Positions 33,123-42,109 of a DNA stretch of 64,000 bases are shown in pieces. The stretch covers positions 1 through 64,000 of the forward strand of contig DATAUK010000021.1 of the NCBI GenBank assembly GCA_036268295.1. Direction: 5' to 3'. The stretch is from DATAUK01 sp036268295 (GTDB lineage: Bacteria > Actinomycetota > Actinomycetes > JAFAQI01). The stretch's first letter is position 1. Every line of letters starts with the position of its first letter. The position numbers were made by a program, and so were the translations under genes. The notes under the pieces were generated by a model. That model had not been told where the DNA came from. It saw nothing but the letters and a program-made list of their open reading frames with translations, and ran no database searches.

Positions 33123-33839
33123 GTGGCGCAATCGGAAACGCATACCGGACTGGTTCGTCGGGCGCGGCGGATGGATCGGGTGCTGACCGAGACCTATCCC
33201 GACGCCCACTGCGAGCTGGACTTCAGATCCCCGCTTCAGCTACTGGTCGCAACGGTACTTTCAGCACAATCTACGGACAAAATGATCAATCAGGTTACCC
33301 CGGCACTCTTTCGGCGATATGTCACCGCGGCCGACTATGCCGGCGCCGATCGAGCGGAAATGGAAACGATGATCCGCCCGACCGGCTTCTTCCGGGCGAA
33401 GACCAACAGCCTGATCACGCTGGGTCAGGCGCTGACCGAGCGGTACGCCGGTGAGGTGCCGGCCCGGCTCGACGATCTCGTCACGTTGCCCGGCGTCGGC
33501 CGCAAGACGGCGAACGTCGTCCTTGGCAACGCGTTCGGAGTGCCCGGGATCACCGTCGACACCCACTTCGGCCGGCTCTCGCGGCGGTTCGGCTGGACCG
33601 TCGAGACCGACCCCGTCAAGGTCGAGCACGAGGTCGGCGGGCTGTTCGAGAAGCGTGACTGGACCGGACTCTCGCATCGGTTGATCTGGCACGGCCGGCG
33701 GATCTGTCACTCCCGCAAGCCGGCCTGCGGCGTCTGCCCGATCGCGCAGTGGTGTCCGTCGTACGGTCTCGGCCCGACAGATCCGGTCGAGGCGGCGAAG
33801 CTGCTGCGGCCGGCGTCACAGATGGCACCGGTCGAGTGA
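33123..33839 (+). CDS. nth: Endonuclease III
   Basis: A 238-residue base-excision repair glycosylase/lyase for oxidised pyrimidines. The helix-hairpin-helix LPGVGRKTANVVLGNAF contains the catalytic lysine, and VPGITVDTHFGRL the catalytic aspartate. Four cysteines in CHSRKPACGVCPIAQWC (C-x6-C-x2-C-x5-C) bind the 4Fe-4S cluster. It overlaps the next gene by 4 bp (GTGA) and heads the nth-tlpA-nudix-marP operon. Confidence 0.96.
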   Translation: MAQSETHTGLVRRARRMDRVLTETYPDAHCELDFRSPLQLLVATVLSAQSTDKMINQVTPALFRRYVTAADYAGADRAEMETMIRPTGFFRAKTNSLITLGQALTERYAGEVPARLDDLVTLPGVGRKTANVVLGNAFGVPGITVDTHFGRLSRRFGWTVETDPVKVEHEVGGLFEKRDWTGLSHRLIWHGRRICHSRKPACGVCPIAQWCPSYGLGPTDPVEAAKLLRPASQMAPVE

Positions 33840-34438
33840 GCAAGCGACTGCTCGCGGTTGCGGCCCTGCTGCTGGCCGCGAGTACGTCGTGCATGTCCAC
33901 CCACACCTCGATGATGGTCAACCCCGGTCCAGGCGGTGCTGGGCCGATCAACGCCGCTCTGCTGGCCAAGGCCGACCTGCGGTCGTGCCCACCGTCATCG
34001 GCGACGCCGGTCGCCGGCGGCCTACCGAACCTCACGCTGCGATGCCTGGGCCACGGACCCGCCGTCCACCTGGCCGGGATCACCGGCAAGCCGATGCTGG
34101 TCCTGACCTGGGGCTCGTGGTGCACCGAGTGCGGCGCCGAGATGCGATTCCTGTCATCGGTCTATGACCAGGATCGCGCCGAGGTGCGGTTCCTCGGCGT
34201 CGACACTGAGGACGAGTCGAACAGCGCGCTCGACTTCGACGCGCATGTGACGCCGCCGGTGCGCTTCCCGTCGGTCGTCGACTACGGCCACAAGGTCGAG
34301 CTCGGGCTGCGAACCGAGGCAACTCCTTACACCGTGTTCGTGTCGGCGACCGGCCGGATCGTTCACGCTCACGCCGGCCCGTACCTCAGCACCGGGCAGC
34401 TGAAGTCCGACCTCGCGACGTACCTGCACGTCACGTGA
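33836..34438 (+). CDS. TlpA/ResA-like thioredoxin-fold lipoprotein
   Basis: A 200-residue exported protein. The signal peptide LLAVAALLLAASTSC ends in a lipobox with the cysteine to be lipidated. The thioredoxin fold shows LTWGSWCTECGAEMRFL with the active CxxC, and a cis-proline loop in TPYTVFVS. It should reduce or oxidise disulfides outside the membrane, as in cytochrome or extracytoplasmic protein maturation. GTG 33836 overlaps the nth stop codon; the longer frame starting inside nth has no signal peptide. Confidence 0.9.
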   Translation: MSKRLLAVAALLLAASTSCMSTHTSMMVNPGPGGAGPINAALLAKADLRSCPPSSATPVAGGLPNLTLRCLGHGPAVHLAGITGKPMLVLTWGSWCTECGAEMRFLSSVYDQDRAEVRFLGVDTEDESNSALDFDAHVTPPVRFPSVVDYGHKVELGLRTEATPYTVFVSATGRIVHAHAGPYLSTGQLKSDLATYLHVT

Positions 34439-35097
34439 GCGATCCGACTCCCGCCGACGCACCGGCGTGGTTGCAGCCGATGGTGGCCGGACTGCGCGAG
34501 ATCGGCGCGCCACCGTTTCTGGTGCCACCGAGCGAAGGGCTCGACGACTGGCATCGTGCCGCGGTGCTCGCCCTGTTCGGGGATGGACCGAGCGGCCCGG
34601 ATGTGTTGCTGATGCAACGAAATGCCGCGATGCGCAGCCATGCCGGACAGCCCGCGTTTCCCGGCGGTCGGATCGACCCGACCGACGACGGTCCGGTCGG
34701 CGCGGCGCTTCGTGAGGCGCAGGAGGAGACCGGGCTCGATCCCGCGGGGGTCGAGGTGCTCGCGACGCTTCCCGAGCTGTGGATCCCGCCGAGCGGCAAC
34801 GTCGTGACGACGGTGGTGGCGTGGTGGCGGGTGCCGAGCGAGGTGCACGCGGCGATCCCGGCCGAGGTCGAGGCGGTCGCGAGAGTGCCGATCTCCACGC
34901 TGGTCGACCCGGCGAACCGGCTGGTGGTGCGACACGTCGCGATCGGCCGGGAGTCACCAGCGTTCCGGGTGGCCGGCATGGTGGTGTGGGGTTTCACCGC
35001 CGGCGTACTCGACTGGTTGCTCACGGCCGCGGGCTGGGCAAGAGAGTGGGATCGCAGCGTCGTCGAGCCGTTGCCGTTGCCGGAGGTCCGCACCTGA
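34435..35097 (+). CDS. NUDIX hydrolase, CoA pyrophosphatase type
   Basis: A 220-residue NUDIX enzyme with an intact box FPGGRIDPTDDGPVGAALREA QEETGLD split over two motifs (FPGGRIDPTDDGPVG and ALREAQEETGL) and the CoA-pyrophosphatase-like lead RNAAMRSHAGQPAFPGG. It overlaps the preceding gene (GTGA) and touches marP (TGATG). CoA-derivative hydrolysis is inferred from this lead sequence. Confidence 0.9.
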   Translation: MSDPTPADAPAWLQPMVAGLREIGAPPFLVPPSEGLDDWHRAAVLALFGDGPSGPDVLLMQRNAAMRSHAGQPAFPGGRIDPTDDGPVGAALREAQEETGLDPAGVEVLATLPELWIPPSGNVVTTVVAWWRVPSEVHAAIPAEVEAVARVPISTLVDPANRLVVRHVAIGRESPAFRVAGMVVWGFTAGVLDWLLTAAGWAREWDRSVVEPLPLPEVRT

Positions 35098-36287
35098 TGG
35101 ACGGTCTTGACATCGTCTTGATCATCGTCTGCTTCGGCTTCGGTCTCAGCGGATATCGACAGGGTTTCGTCGTCGGCATCTTGTCCTTCGCCGGTTTTCT
35201 CGGCGGCGGTGCGCTGGGCGCGAAGTACGCCAACTCGCTGCACTCCTCGCTGCACATCGGGCTCAGCGCTGCGCTGTTCGGTCTGCTCGTGGTGATCGTC
35301 TTCGCGGTCGTCGGGCAGCTGATCGCGACTGTGATCGGGGCCTCGCTGCGGCGCGAGATGAGCTGGCAATCGTTGCGGACACTCGACTCGGCCGGTGGTG
35401 GCGCGGTCAGCGTCATCTCGGTGCTGCTGGTCGCCTGGCTGCTCGGGACGGCGCTGGCGAACACCTCGGTCGGCGGCGTCTCGCGTGAGGTCAGAAACTC
35501 CAGCGTGTTGCGCGGCGTCGATCAGGTGATGCCGGACGGCGCCCGCACCTGGTTCGGGTCGTTCCGGCGGCTGCTCGACCAGAACCTCAGCCGTGACGGG
35601 ATCCCGGAGGTGTTCGGCGGTATCGGCAACGGTTCGGTCGTGCCGGTTGCGCCGCCGAATCCGAAGCTCGCGCACAGCCACGCCGTTCGACTGGCCGAGC
35701 CGGACGTAGTGAAGATCGAAGGGGTCGCAGCGTCATGCTCACGGCGGCTCGAGGGCAGCGGGTTCATCTTCGCGCCCGACCGGGTGATGACGAATGCGCA
35801 CGTGCTGGCCGGCGTGACCTCGCCGACCATTCAGCGCCAAGACGGTTCGCCGCTTCCCGCCCGGGTGGTGCTCTACGACCCCGAACGCGACCTCGCAGTG
35901 CTCGACGTACCCGGTCTCGGCGGCACGCCGCTTCAGTTCGCCGGACCGGTCAGTCATGGCCAGAGCGCCATCGTCGTGGGTTACCCGGAGGACGGGCCGT
36001 TCACTGCCGTCGCCGCGCGGATCAGATCGGTGCAGGACGCCCGGGGCCCGGACATCTACCAGAACAAGCAGGTGACACGTCAGATCTACTCGCTGTACGC
36101 CGTGGTGCGTCCCGGCAACTCCGGCGGTCCGTTGCTGACGACGAAGGGCCAAGTGGCCGGCGTGGTGTTCGCAGCCGCGGTCGACAGCGCCCACACCGGT
36201 TACGCGCTGACCTCCTCCGAGGTTGCCTCTGACGCGTCCAAAGGCAGGACGGCGACTACCGGGGTGTCGACACAGCAGTGCGACTGA
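35097..36287 (+). CDS. marP: MarP-like membrane serine protease
   Basis: A 396-residue protein. Four N-terminal membrane helices (for example FGLSGYRQGFVVGILSFAGF and AALFGLLVVIVFAVVG, a CvpA-like part) precede a chymotrypsin-like protease. The catalytic triad is visible as MTNAHVLAG (His), ERDLAVLDV (Asp) and PGNSGGPLLT (Ser). Length and order match mycobacterial MarP, a periplasmic protease needed for acid and oxidative resistance. It is the last gene of the nth operon. Confidence 0.93.
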   Translation: MDGLDIVLIIVCFGFGLSGYRQGFVVGILSFAGFLGGGALGAKYANSLHSSLHIGLSAALFGLLVVIVFAVVGQLIATVIGASLRREMSWQSLRTLDSAGGGAVSVISVLLVAWLLGTALANTSVGGVSREVRNSSVLRGVDQVMPDGARTWFGSFRRLLDQNLSRDGIPEVFGGIGNGSVVPVAPPNPKLAHSHAVRLAEPDVVKIEGVAASCSRRLEGSGFIFAPDRVMTNAHVLAGVTSPTIQRQDGSPLPARVVLYDPERDLAVLDVPGLGGTPLQFAGPVSHGQSAIVVGYPEDGPFTAVAARIRSVQDARGPDIYQNKQVTRQIYSLYAVVRPGNSGGPLLTTKGQVAGVVFAAAVDSAHTGYALTSSEVASDASKGRTATTGVSTQQCD

Positions 36288-36305
36288 TCCACGCGATCGC
36301 CTCGC

Positions 36306-36344
36306 TTGCTATAGTTAGCAGGGTCAGAAACCTAGCAATAGCAA
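36306..36344. promoter_or_regulatory. Inverted-repeat, AT-rich promoter-like site
   Basis: TTGCTAT (36306-36312) and ATAGCAA (36338-36344) form a 7-bp inverted repeat around a TATAGTTAGCA stretch, in a 91-bp intergenic region otherwise GC-rich. It is well placed to act as promoter or operator for the next gene. Confidence 0.4.
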
Positions 36345-36378
36345 CGGATCTAGCGTCTGGATGTGAGGAGGCAGTCGG

Positions 36379-36720
36379 ATGTCGCGCGTGGAGGTTGCCC
36401 GACATGTTGCCGCTGACCCGGCAAGCGTCGCGCTGTTGCTAGCCGAGCTGGCCGCCGAAGACGGCACCGATCATGGTCTCGTCGTCACCTCACCCCGTCG
36501 TGCCGGGATTGGCTTCGCCGCGCGACTGGAGTTCGTCCATGCCGGGGGCGCCGTCCTGGTCGGCGAGATCGTCGTCGCGCCGTCGTCGGGCGAAGGCTGC
36601 GACGTCCGGGCCGGATTCGGCGTGCCGGATGACTCTCCGATTCAACCGGTCGAACGGGGGGCTTCGGCGTTCCTCGCCGCGCTGGCCGCACATGCCAAGT
36701 CGCGCGCGTTCGCCGCCTGA
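36379..36720 (+). CDS. Small conserved protein, possibly SRPBCC-like
   Basis: A 113-residue protein MSRVEVARHVAADPASVALL ... GGAVLVGEIVVAPS. The start resembles short actinobacterial SRPBCC-fold proteins, but the match is weak and I do not claim a function. A strong site (GAGGAGGC) precedes ATG 36379, and the AT-rich upstream region indicates its own promoter. Confidence 0.65.
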   Translation: MSRVEVARHVAADPASVALLLAELAAEDGTDHGLVVTSPRRAGIGFAARLEFVHAGGAVLVGEIVVAPSSGEGCDVRAGFGVPDDSPIQPVERGASAFLAALAAHAKSRAFAA

Positions 36721-36723
36721 GCT

Positions 36724-36738
36724 GGTTGTTGCACAACC
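36724..36738. terminator. Short palindrome between convergent genes
   Basis: GGTTGTTGCACAACC has 6-bp arms around three bases and lies 4 bp past the stop of the upstream gene, before a convergent gene. The stem is short, so this is a weak terminator candidate. Confidence 0.35.
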
Positions 36739-36842
36739 TGCGGGAACTACGTTCGGCATCAGGGTGCGCGAAAATCGAGGTTGATGGGAATTAGCTGTAC
36801 GAGTTCATGGCCATCTTGCCGATAGGGCACGAGCCTGCTGGC

Positions 36843-37319
36843 TCACCGATCGACGGTCAGCCGAGGCGGCCGCGCCCCGAGCGAGTGGTCATCACCGGCC
36901 CGTCGCGCCCAGTCGCGTAGGCCGTCGACGTCAATCGAGTGCGGCGTCGACCCGGCGAACGGTTCGAGCGAGGCGGCGCTTCGGAGCAGCAAGGCGTGGG
37001 CCCCGGATTCGTTGCCCCGCAACGAATGCGTGATCCCGACCGCAACCTGCGCCAGCCCGCGCCACAACTCGCGGTCAGGTCCTGAGGTGTCCTTCCAGAC
37101 CGCTTCCAAAACCTCGTGGGCGGCAAACGGCCGGCCCTCATCGAGTAGTTGCTGAGCCAGCTGCAACGCCACGTCCGGTGGCCGCGGGGGTTCGTCGACC
37201 GGCGGCGCCTCAGCGCCGGCGATGCGGTCGAGTGGACGGCCAAGATCGTCGCGGGCTCTGGCGTTGCGGGCACGGCCGGCCGGATCGCGGTCGCGTCGCT
37301 CGGCGCCTGGATCGCTCAT
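36843..37319 (-). CDS. DUF309-domain protein
   Basis: A 158-residue protein with the DUF309 core: LLDEGRPFAAHEVLEAVWKD, then RGLAQVAVGITHSLRGNE. The histidine and glutamate in FAAHEVLE are the family's conserved residues. DUF309 has no established function. Its ATG overlaps the stop of the alpha/beta hydrolase gene by 4 bp. The first 60 residues are arginine-rich and poorly conserved. Confidence 0.85.
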   Translation of the reverse strand: MSDPGAERRDRDPAGRARNARARDDLGRPLDRIAGAEAPPVDEPPRPPDVALQLAQQLLDEGRPFAAHEVLEAVWKDTSGPDRELWRGLAQVAVGITHSLRGNESGAHALLLRSAASLEPFAGSTPHSIDVDGLRDWARRAGDDHSLGARPPRLTVDR

Positions 37320-38236
37320 CCGTCCTTGCACCAGCGCAGCAGCTCACCGGTCACGATCTCCGGCGACTCCTGATGCGGGAAGTGCCCGACGCCTTCGATC
37401 ATCCGCCACTCGTAGTCGGCAGCGACGTACTGGCCGGAGCCCTGCGCCGTCTGCGGCAGGACGCAGCCGTCGAGCGCGCCGTGCAGCTGGAGTGTCGGCG
37501 CCTTGATCGGAGCGGCCATGTCACGCCGGTAGTGCCGGCCGTCGGTGCGGGTCGAGGAGCGAACCGACCAGCGGTAGTACTCCAGGGCGCGGTTGGCAAC
37601 GTAGCGGATCTGGATCGCCTCGCGACACCGTCGCTCGGTCTCGGCGTCCGGGTACGGCGGCCCGCCCCAGCGGCCGAGCAGGTCACTGATGTTGGCGCCG
37701 CCGTCCTCGACGATCCAGCGCTCCGGCGCCCACGGCAGCTGGAACCGCGCGAGATAGCTGCTTGCCCGGCGTTGGGCCGGATCGCTAAGAAGTGCGCGAT
37801 ACCAGCGGAGCGGATGCGGGATCGAGACGACGACAAGCCGGCGCACCACCGTCGGGTGAAGTGCCGCGGCCGACCAGGCGAGGTGGCCGCCCCAGTCATG
37901 CCCGACGACGACCGCGTCCCGCTCGCCGAGGGCTCGGATCATGCCCGCGACGTCGGCGGCGAGGGTCGGTGCGTCGTACCCGCGTGGCGGTTTGTCGCTC
38001 GCGCCGTAGCCCCGAAGGTCAGGGGCAACCGCGTGGTAGCCGGCCTCGGCGAGCGCCACCAGCTGGTGACGCCAGGACCACCAGAACTCCGGAAAGCCGT
38101 GGAGCAGCAACACAAGAGGGCCGGTTCCTGCCTCGGCGATGTGGAGCCGGATGCCGTTGGCGTTGATGTCGCGGTGGGTCCACGGCCCGTCGACGAGGAC
38201 CGTCGACTCCTCGATCAGTGGCCGTTCATCGGGCAT
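37316..38236 (-). CDS. Alpha/beta hydrolase, epoxide hydrolase-like (EphE type)
   Basis: A 306-residue hydrolase. LLLHGFPEFWWSWRHQLVAL is the oxyanion HGxP motif, VVVGHDWGGHLAWS carries the nucleophilic aspartate typical of epoxide hydrolases, and GVGHFPHQESPE has the catalytic histidine. A mycobacterial relative (EphE) is encoded near crp and marP, which fits this order. The substrate is unknown. Confidence 0.9.
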   Translation of the reverse strand: MPDERPLIEESTVLVDGPWTHRDINANGIRLHIAEAGTGPLVLLLHGFPEFWWSWRHQLVALAEAGYHAVAPDLRGYGASDKPPRGYDAPTLAADVAGMIRALGERDAVVVGHDWGGHLAWSAAALHPTVVRRLVVVSIPHPLRWYRALLSDPAQRRASSYLARFQLPWAPERWIVEDGGANISDLLGRWGGPPYPDAETERRCREAIQIRYVANRALEYYRWSVRSSTRTDGRHYRRDMAAPIKAPTLQLHGALDGCVLPQTAQGSGQYVAADYEWRMIEGVGHFPHQESPEIVTGELLRWCKDG

Positions 38237-38267
38237 CGGTGCAGCGTCGCACGTTCGGCCGGATCGG

Positions 38268-38696
38268 TCACGGGTTGCGTCGGGGGTGCTTGATCCACTC
38301 GAGGCCCGCCTTGACGGTGCGGCTGGTGCGTTCCGGTCCGCCGAGGCGCTTCATTCGGCGGATCCCGAGCAACCCGAGGACACCGGCGATGACGACGTAG
38401 ACCCCGGCCATGCACAGGAATCCGGCCCAGAGCGCGAGGTTGAGCCCGGCCGAGAAGCCGAAGCCGCCGGCAACCGAGGCGAGGACCAAGGCGAACCCGC
38501 CGAAGAACCCGGCGCCACCGAGCAGGCCGGCTCCGACGCCGGCCGTTGCGGCCTGCTGACCGAGCTCGGTCTTCGCGAGTTCGATCTCCTTGTGGATCAG
38601 CAGCGACATGTCGCGGGTCGCCGTCGCGACCAGCTCGCCGAGTGACTGCTCGTCGACGCGAGTGCCGTCACCGCCGTAGCTCCGGGTTGACGCCAC
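38268..38696 (-). CDS. Phage holin-like (Phage_holin_3_6) membrane protein
   Basis: A 142-residue protein. The N-terminal amphipathic stretch LGELVATATRDMSLLIHKEI (followed by ELAKTELG) and two hydrophobic helices (GFFGGFALVLASVAGGFGFS, FLCMAGVYVVIAGVLGLLGI) are typical of the actinobacterial 'phage holin family' proteins, which are chromosomal and not phage genes. GTG 38696 follows GAGGAGGG. The role is unknown. Confidence 0.88.
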   Translation of the reverse strand: MASTRSYGGDGTRVDEQSLGELVATATRDMSLLIHKEIELAKTELGQQAATAGVGAGLLGGAGFFGGFALVLASVAGGFGFSAGLNLALWAGFLCMAGVYVVIAGVLGLLGIRRMKRLGGPERTSRTVKAGLEWIKHPRRNP

Positions 38697-38766
38697 GTTG
38701 CCCTCCTCCTGTCGGACCAGCCACCTGGTCGCGGTTCGGCTGCGATCAGTGTGCCGTGGGTTGTGC

Positions 38767-39567
38767 CTACCCGGCGCGGCGGCCGTGTACGCGGGCCGCC
38801 CGCCAACCGGCCGCGGCGGCAACAACTGCAGCGCCGGCGATGCCAACTGCGACCGGCCTGCTCGGCGATGGCATCCGCGGGAACCGGGACCGCAGCGGCA
38901 CCGGATGCGCGAACTCCAGGACCGGCCAGCCGTGGTCGACCGCTTCACGCCGGAGTCCGCGGTCCGGATTCACCGCATGCGGATGGCCGACCGCCTCGAG
39001 CATCGGCAGGTCGGTATGGGAGTCGGTGTAGGCGTACGACGCGGCGAGGTCCCAGCCGTTGCGCTCGGCGAGGTCCCGCATCGCCTCGGCCTTGAACCCG
39101 CCGAACGCGTAGAAGTCGAGCTCGCCGGTGTATTTGCCGTCGGCCACGACCATCCGGGTTGCGACGACGTGATCGGCGCCGAGCATCTCGCCAACCGGCG
39201 CCACGATCTCATCACCGCTGCTCGACACGATGACGACGGCGCGCCCGGCGGCGCGGTGCTCCTCGATCAGCGCGGCCGCCTCGTCGTACACCAGCGGGTC
39301 GATCAACTCGAACAGTGCGTCCGCGACGATCGCGCGGACCTGCTCGGCATCCCAGCCGGTGACGGTGCTGGCCAGCCCGTCGCGCATCCGGTCCATCCGG
39401 TCCGCGTCGACGCCGCCGAGGTGATAGACGAAGCGTGCGTACGCGCCTTTCACAACGTCGCGACGGCCGATCAGCCCGGCGGCATAGAAGGTGCGGCCCA
39501 GCGCGAGGGTGCTCGACGTGGCGATGATCGTCTTGTCAAGGTCGAAAAAAGCCGCGGAACCGGACAT
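38767..39567 (-). CDS. HAD-IB family phosphatase, SerB-like
   Basis: A 266-residue HAD hydrolase with AAFFDLDKTIIATSSTLAL (nucleophile and acid aspartates), VVIVSSSGDEIVAPVG (motif 2), and SYAYTDSHTDLPMLEAVG (motif 4). The cap region and length match HAD-IB phosphatases found next to the tad/ssd locus in mycobacteria. A C-terminal hydrophobic segment (VAVGIAGAAVVAAAAGW) may anchor it. The substrate is not known. Confidence 0.92.
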   Translation of the reverse strand: MSGSAAFFDLDKTIIATSSTLALGRTFYAAGLIGRRDVVKGAYARFVYHLGGVDADRMDRMRDGLASTVTGWDAEQVRAIVADALFELIDPLVYDEAAALIEEHRAAGRAVVIVSSSGDEIVAPVGEMLGADHVVATRMVVADGKYTGELDFYAFGGFKAEAMRDLAERNGWDLAASYAYTDSHTDLPMLEAVGHPHAVNPDRGLRREAVDHGWPVLEFAHPVPLRSRFPRMPSPSRPVAVGIAGAAVVAAAAGWRAARVHGRRAG

Positions 39568-39677
39568 GCGTCACAGGATATGGCCCCTGCAACAGCGTCA
39601 AGACGCGGCTAAAAAGAATTCTTGGTTGGCAGGTTTAAGCCCCGGGTACACCGGGAAGTTCCGTGGTTGTCACCGGA

Positions 39678-39765
39678 GATGACCCGTGGACGGCTTGGCT
39701 CTACCCCCCCGGAGTCTGGCCTTGAGGAAGGCCCCCGCTACCCCCCCAGCGGGGGCTTTCCCATT
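39678..39765 (+). ncRNA. 6C RNA (small regulatory RNA)
   Basis: Two hairpins each expose a run of seven C residues: GGCTTGGCTCTACCCCCC... closed by GGAGTCTGGCC, then AGGCCCCCGCTACCCCCCC with AGCGGGGGCTTT. The second hairpin with its T-tail also looks like the intrinsic terminator (39738-39765). This is the actinobacterial 6C motif. It lies upstream of ssd/tad, as the related mycobacterial sRNA (B11/6C) does. The 328-bp gap 39568-39896 otherwise shows no gene. The 5' end is estimated. Confidence 0.9.
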
Positions 39766-39896
39766 CCCTCGTCGGCGCTGAGCTCCCGCGCAACGCCGAC
39801 GGCTCTCGTTGTGCACAGGTTCGATTCCGGCGGTGCCGGTCCACATCATCTTGATCTGGCTTCGCAGTTCGGGCGCCATCCAGCAGCGTCGTCGAT

Positions 39897-40958
39897 ATGG
39901 CTGATTCACGGCGGGTCGTGGTGCTCACTGCGCGCGACGATCTGCGCGCTGCCGTGCTGCGGCTGGCAGCCCTCGCCGGGGTCGACGCCGAGGTCGTCGG
40001 GGGCAGTGTCGGCGTCCGGACGGCGTGGCGGGCAACGGCCGTGGTTCTCCTCGTCGGCGCCGACCTGGCCGCGGCGGTCGCGGCGGCCGGCCTGCCGCGG
40101 CGACCCGATGTCGTCGTCGTCGCGACGGAGCGTGCCGACGAATTGCTGTGGCGCTCGACCGTGGAGATCGGCGCTGCACGTCTGGTGGTGCTCCCTGACG
40201 ACGAGCGGGCGCTGGTCGAGCTGATGAGTGACGCGGTCGAGGCGGCCTGTTCTGCCGGCTCGGTGCTCGCCGTGATCGGCGGCTGTGGCGGCGCCGGTGC
40301 CTCGACTCTCGCGGCCGGGCTGGCGATCACCACCGCCAGATCCGGGCCGACAGGGTTGGTGGACGGCGATCGGTACGCCGGTGGCTTGGACGTCTTGCTC
40401 GGGGCGGAGCAACGTCCCGGCGCGCGGTGGCCGGATCTCGCGGCGACCCGCGGTCGGCTCGCCGCGGCGGCGCTGACCGACTCGCTGCCGCGGGTCGATG
40501 GCGTTGCTGTCCTGTCCTGGGATCGTGCCGGCTCAGCCGATCTCGGGGTTGAGGCGGCGGAGGCCGTGATGAACGCCGCGACCCGCGCCTTCGCGTCGGT
40601 CGTCGTGGATCTGCCGAGACGGTTCGACCCGGTCGCGAGAGTGCTGATCGGGACTGCTGCCGTCGTGACCCTGGTGGTGCCGGCCACCGTCCGGGGCACC
40701 GCGGCAGCGGCGACCGTCGCGGCCGAGTTGGTCACCGCGGTGCCTCGGCTGCAGCTCGTGGTTCGGGACCCCGGCGCCGGCCGGCTGAATGTGGGCGAGG
40801 TCTCCAACGCGCTCGGGTTGCCGGTCGTCGCGGCGCTGCGAAGCGAGTCGTCGGTGACCGTCGCGGCTGACCGCGGCGAGCCGCCGTTTCGCCGGCCGCG
40901 CGGCGCGCTGCACGACGCCTGTCGCGACGTCCTCGCTGCGATTAACGCTCCGGGGTGA
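39897..40958 (+). CDS. ssd: Septum-site-determining-like / TadZ-CpaE-type ATPase
   Basis: A 353-residue P-loop protein. An N-terminal receiver-like half (RRVVVLTARDDLRAAVLRLA) precedes a MinD/ParA-like domain with a deviant Walker A VIGGCGGAGASTLAAGLAIT that lacks the usual first lysine. SVVVDLPRRFDPVARVLIG is the Walker-B region. Such proteins place Tad pilus machinery or affect septation in actinobacteria. It overlaps tadA (GTGA) and opens the tad operon. Confidence 0.87.
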   Translation: MADSRRVVVLTARDDLRAAVLRLAALAGVDAEVVGGSVGVRTAWRATAVVLLVGADLAAAVAAAGLPRRPDVVVVATERADELLWRSTVEIGAARLVVLPDDERALVELMSDAVEAACSAGSVLAVIGGCGGAGASTLAAGLAITTARSGPTGLVDGDRYAGGLDVLLGAEQRPGARWPDLAATRGRLAAAALTDSLPRVDGVAVLSWDRAGSADLGVEAAEAVMNAATRAFASVVVDLPRRFDPVARVLIGTAAVVTLVVPATVRGTAAAATVAAELVTAVPRLQLVVRDPGAGRLNVGEVSNALGLPVVAALRSESSVTVAADRGEPPFRRPRGALHDACRDVLAAINAPG

Positions 40959-42109
40959 GCGCCGAGGACGCCCTGCTCGGGCGGGTACGCCAACGGCTGC
41001 TGGCCACCCCAGGTGGGTACGACGAGACCGCGGTTGCCTCGGCGCTGCGCGACGAGGCACCGATGGCGGGCGCCGCCACGTTGCTCGAGGTGGCCGGCGC
41101 GCTGCGGTCCGAGATCGCTGGCGCGGGGGTGCTGGAGTCGCTGCTGCGAGAGCCGGGCGTGACCGACGTGATGGTCAACGGCGCCGGGCCGGTCTGGGTC
41201 GATCGGGGTCAAGGGCCGCAGGTTGACTCGCTGACGATCCCTGACGAAGCGGCCGCGCGGCGTCTCGCAGTTCGCCTCGTCGCCGCCGGCGGTCGCCGGC
41301 TCGACGACGCCTCGCCGTACGCCGACGCCAGGCTGCCGGACGGCACCCGGGTCCATGCCATCTTGCCGCCGCTGTCACCGCAGGGCACTGCCATCTCGTT
41401 GCGGGTGCCACCGCGGCGGACGTTCAGCCTCGCGGATCTGGTGGCGGCCGGTTCGCTGCCGTCGGCCGGAGTAGCGCTGCTGCGCACCCTGGTGACAGCG
41501 CGCGTCGCGTTCCTGATCACCGGCGGCACCGGGACCGGCAAGACCACCGTCCTCTCGACTCTGCTCTCGCAGGCCGCACCGGGCGAGCGGCTGGTGCTGG
41601 TCGAGGATGCCGCCGAGCTGCGGCCCGATCATCCGCACGTGGTCCGGCTCGAGGCACGCGCCGCGAACGCCGAGGGTGCCGGCGAGGTGAGCCTCGACAT
41701 CCTGGTCCGCCAGGCGTTGCGGATGCGCCCGGATCGGCTGGTCGTCGGTGAGGTGCGAGGCGCTGAGGTCCTCGATCTGCTGGCGGCGCTGAACACCGGC
41801 CATGAGGGTGGCTGCGGCACCGTGCATGCCAACCGCGCCGAGCACCTGCCGGCTCGAATCGAGTCGCTGTGCGGCCAGGCCGGTGTGCCGCGAGCGGCGG
41901 CGCACAGCCTGCTGCTCGCCGCGGTCGATGCCGTCGTTCATCTGGTACGCGGCGGCGATGGTGGTCGCCGGATCGCCGGTATCGCGATCCTCGAGGCCGA
42001 TCCCGGTGGGTTCGCTCAGGTGCGGCCGGCGTACCGGTTCGGACCGGACGGGCTGACCCGGGGAGCCGGTGCCGATGACCTGGACCACCGGCTCGCGAGC
42101 GCGACGTGA
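40955..42109 (+). CDS. tadA: Tad pilus secretion ATPase TadA/CpaF
   Basis: A 384-residue traffic ATPase: LREPGVTDVMVNGAGPVWVD, Walker A LITGGTGTGKTTVLSTLLSQ, the aspartate box VLVEDAAELRPDHPHVVRLE, Walker B RPDRLVVGEVRGAEVLDLLA and the histidine box TGHEGGCGTVHANRAE. It powers assembly of the Flp-type pilus. Stop-start overlaps of 4 bp on both sides tie it to ssd and tadB. Confidence 0.95.
   Translation: MSAEDALLGRVRQRLLATPGGYDETAVASALRDEAPMAGAATLLEVAGALRSEIAGAGVLESLLREPGVTDVMVNGAGPVWVDRGQGPQVDSLTIPDEAAARRLAVRLVAAGGRRLDDASPYADARLPDGTRVHAILPPLSPQGTAISLRVPPRRTFSLADLVAAGSLPSAGVALLRTLVTARVAFLITGGTGTGKTTVLSTLLSQAAPGERLVLVEDAAELRPDHPHVVRLEARAANAEGAGEVSLDILVRQALRMRPDRLVVGEVRGAEVLDLLAALNTGHEGGCGTVHANRAEHLPARIESLCGQAGVPRAAAHSLLLAAVDAVVHLVRGGDGGRRIAGIAILEADPGGFAQVRPAYRFGPDGLTRGAGADDLDHRLASAT

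Noticed and set aside
38268..38696. Prophage origin of the holin-family gene
   Set aside because: No other phage genes are near; chromosomal genes of this family are common in actinobacteria.
39701..41356. 551-residue open frame opposite ssd and tadA
   Set aside because: Serine/threonine/arginine-rich shadow; the plus strand has overlapping, coupled tad genes.
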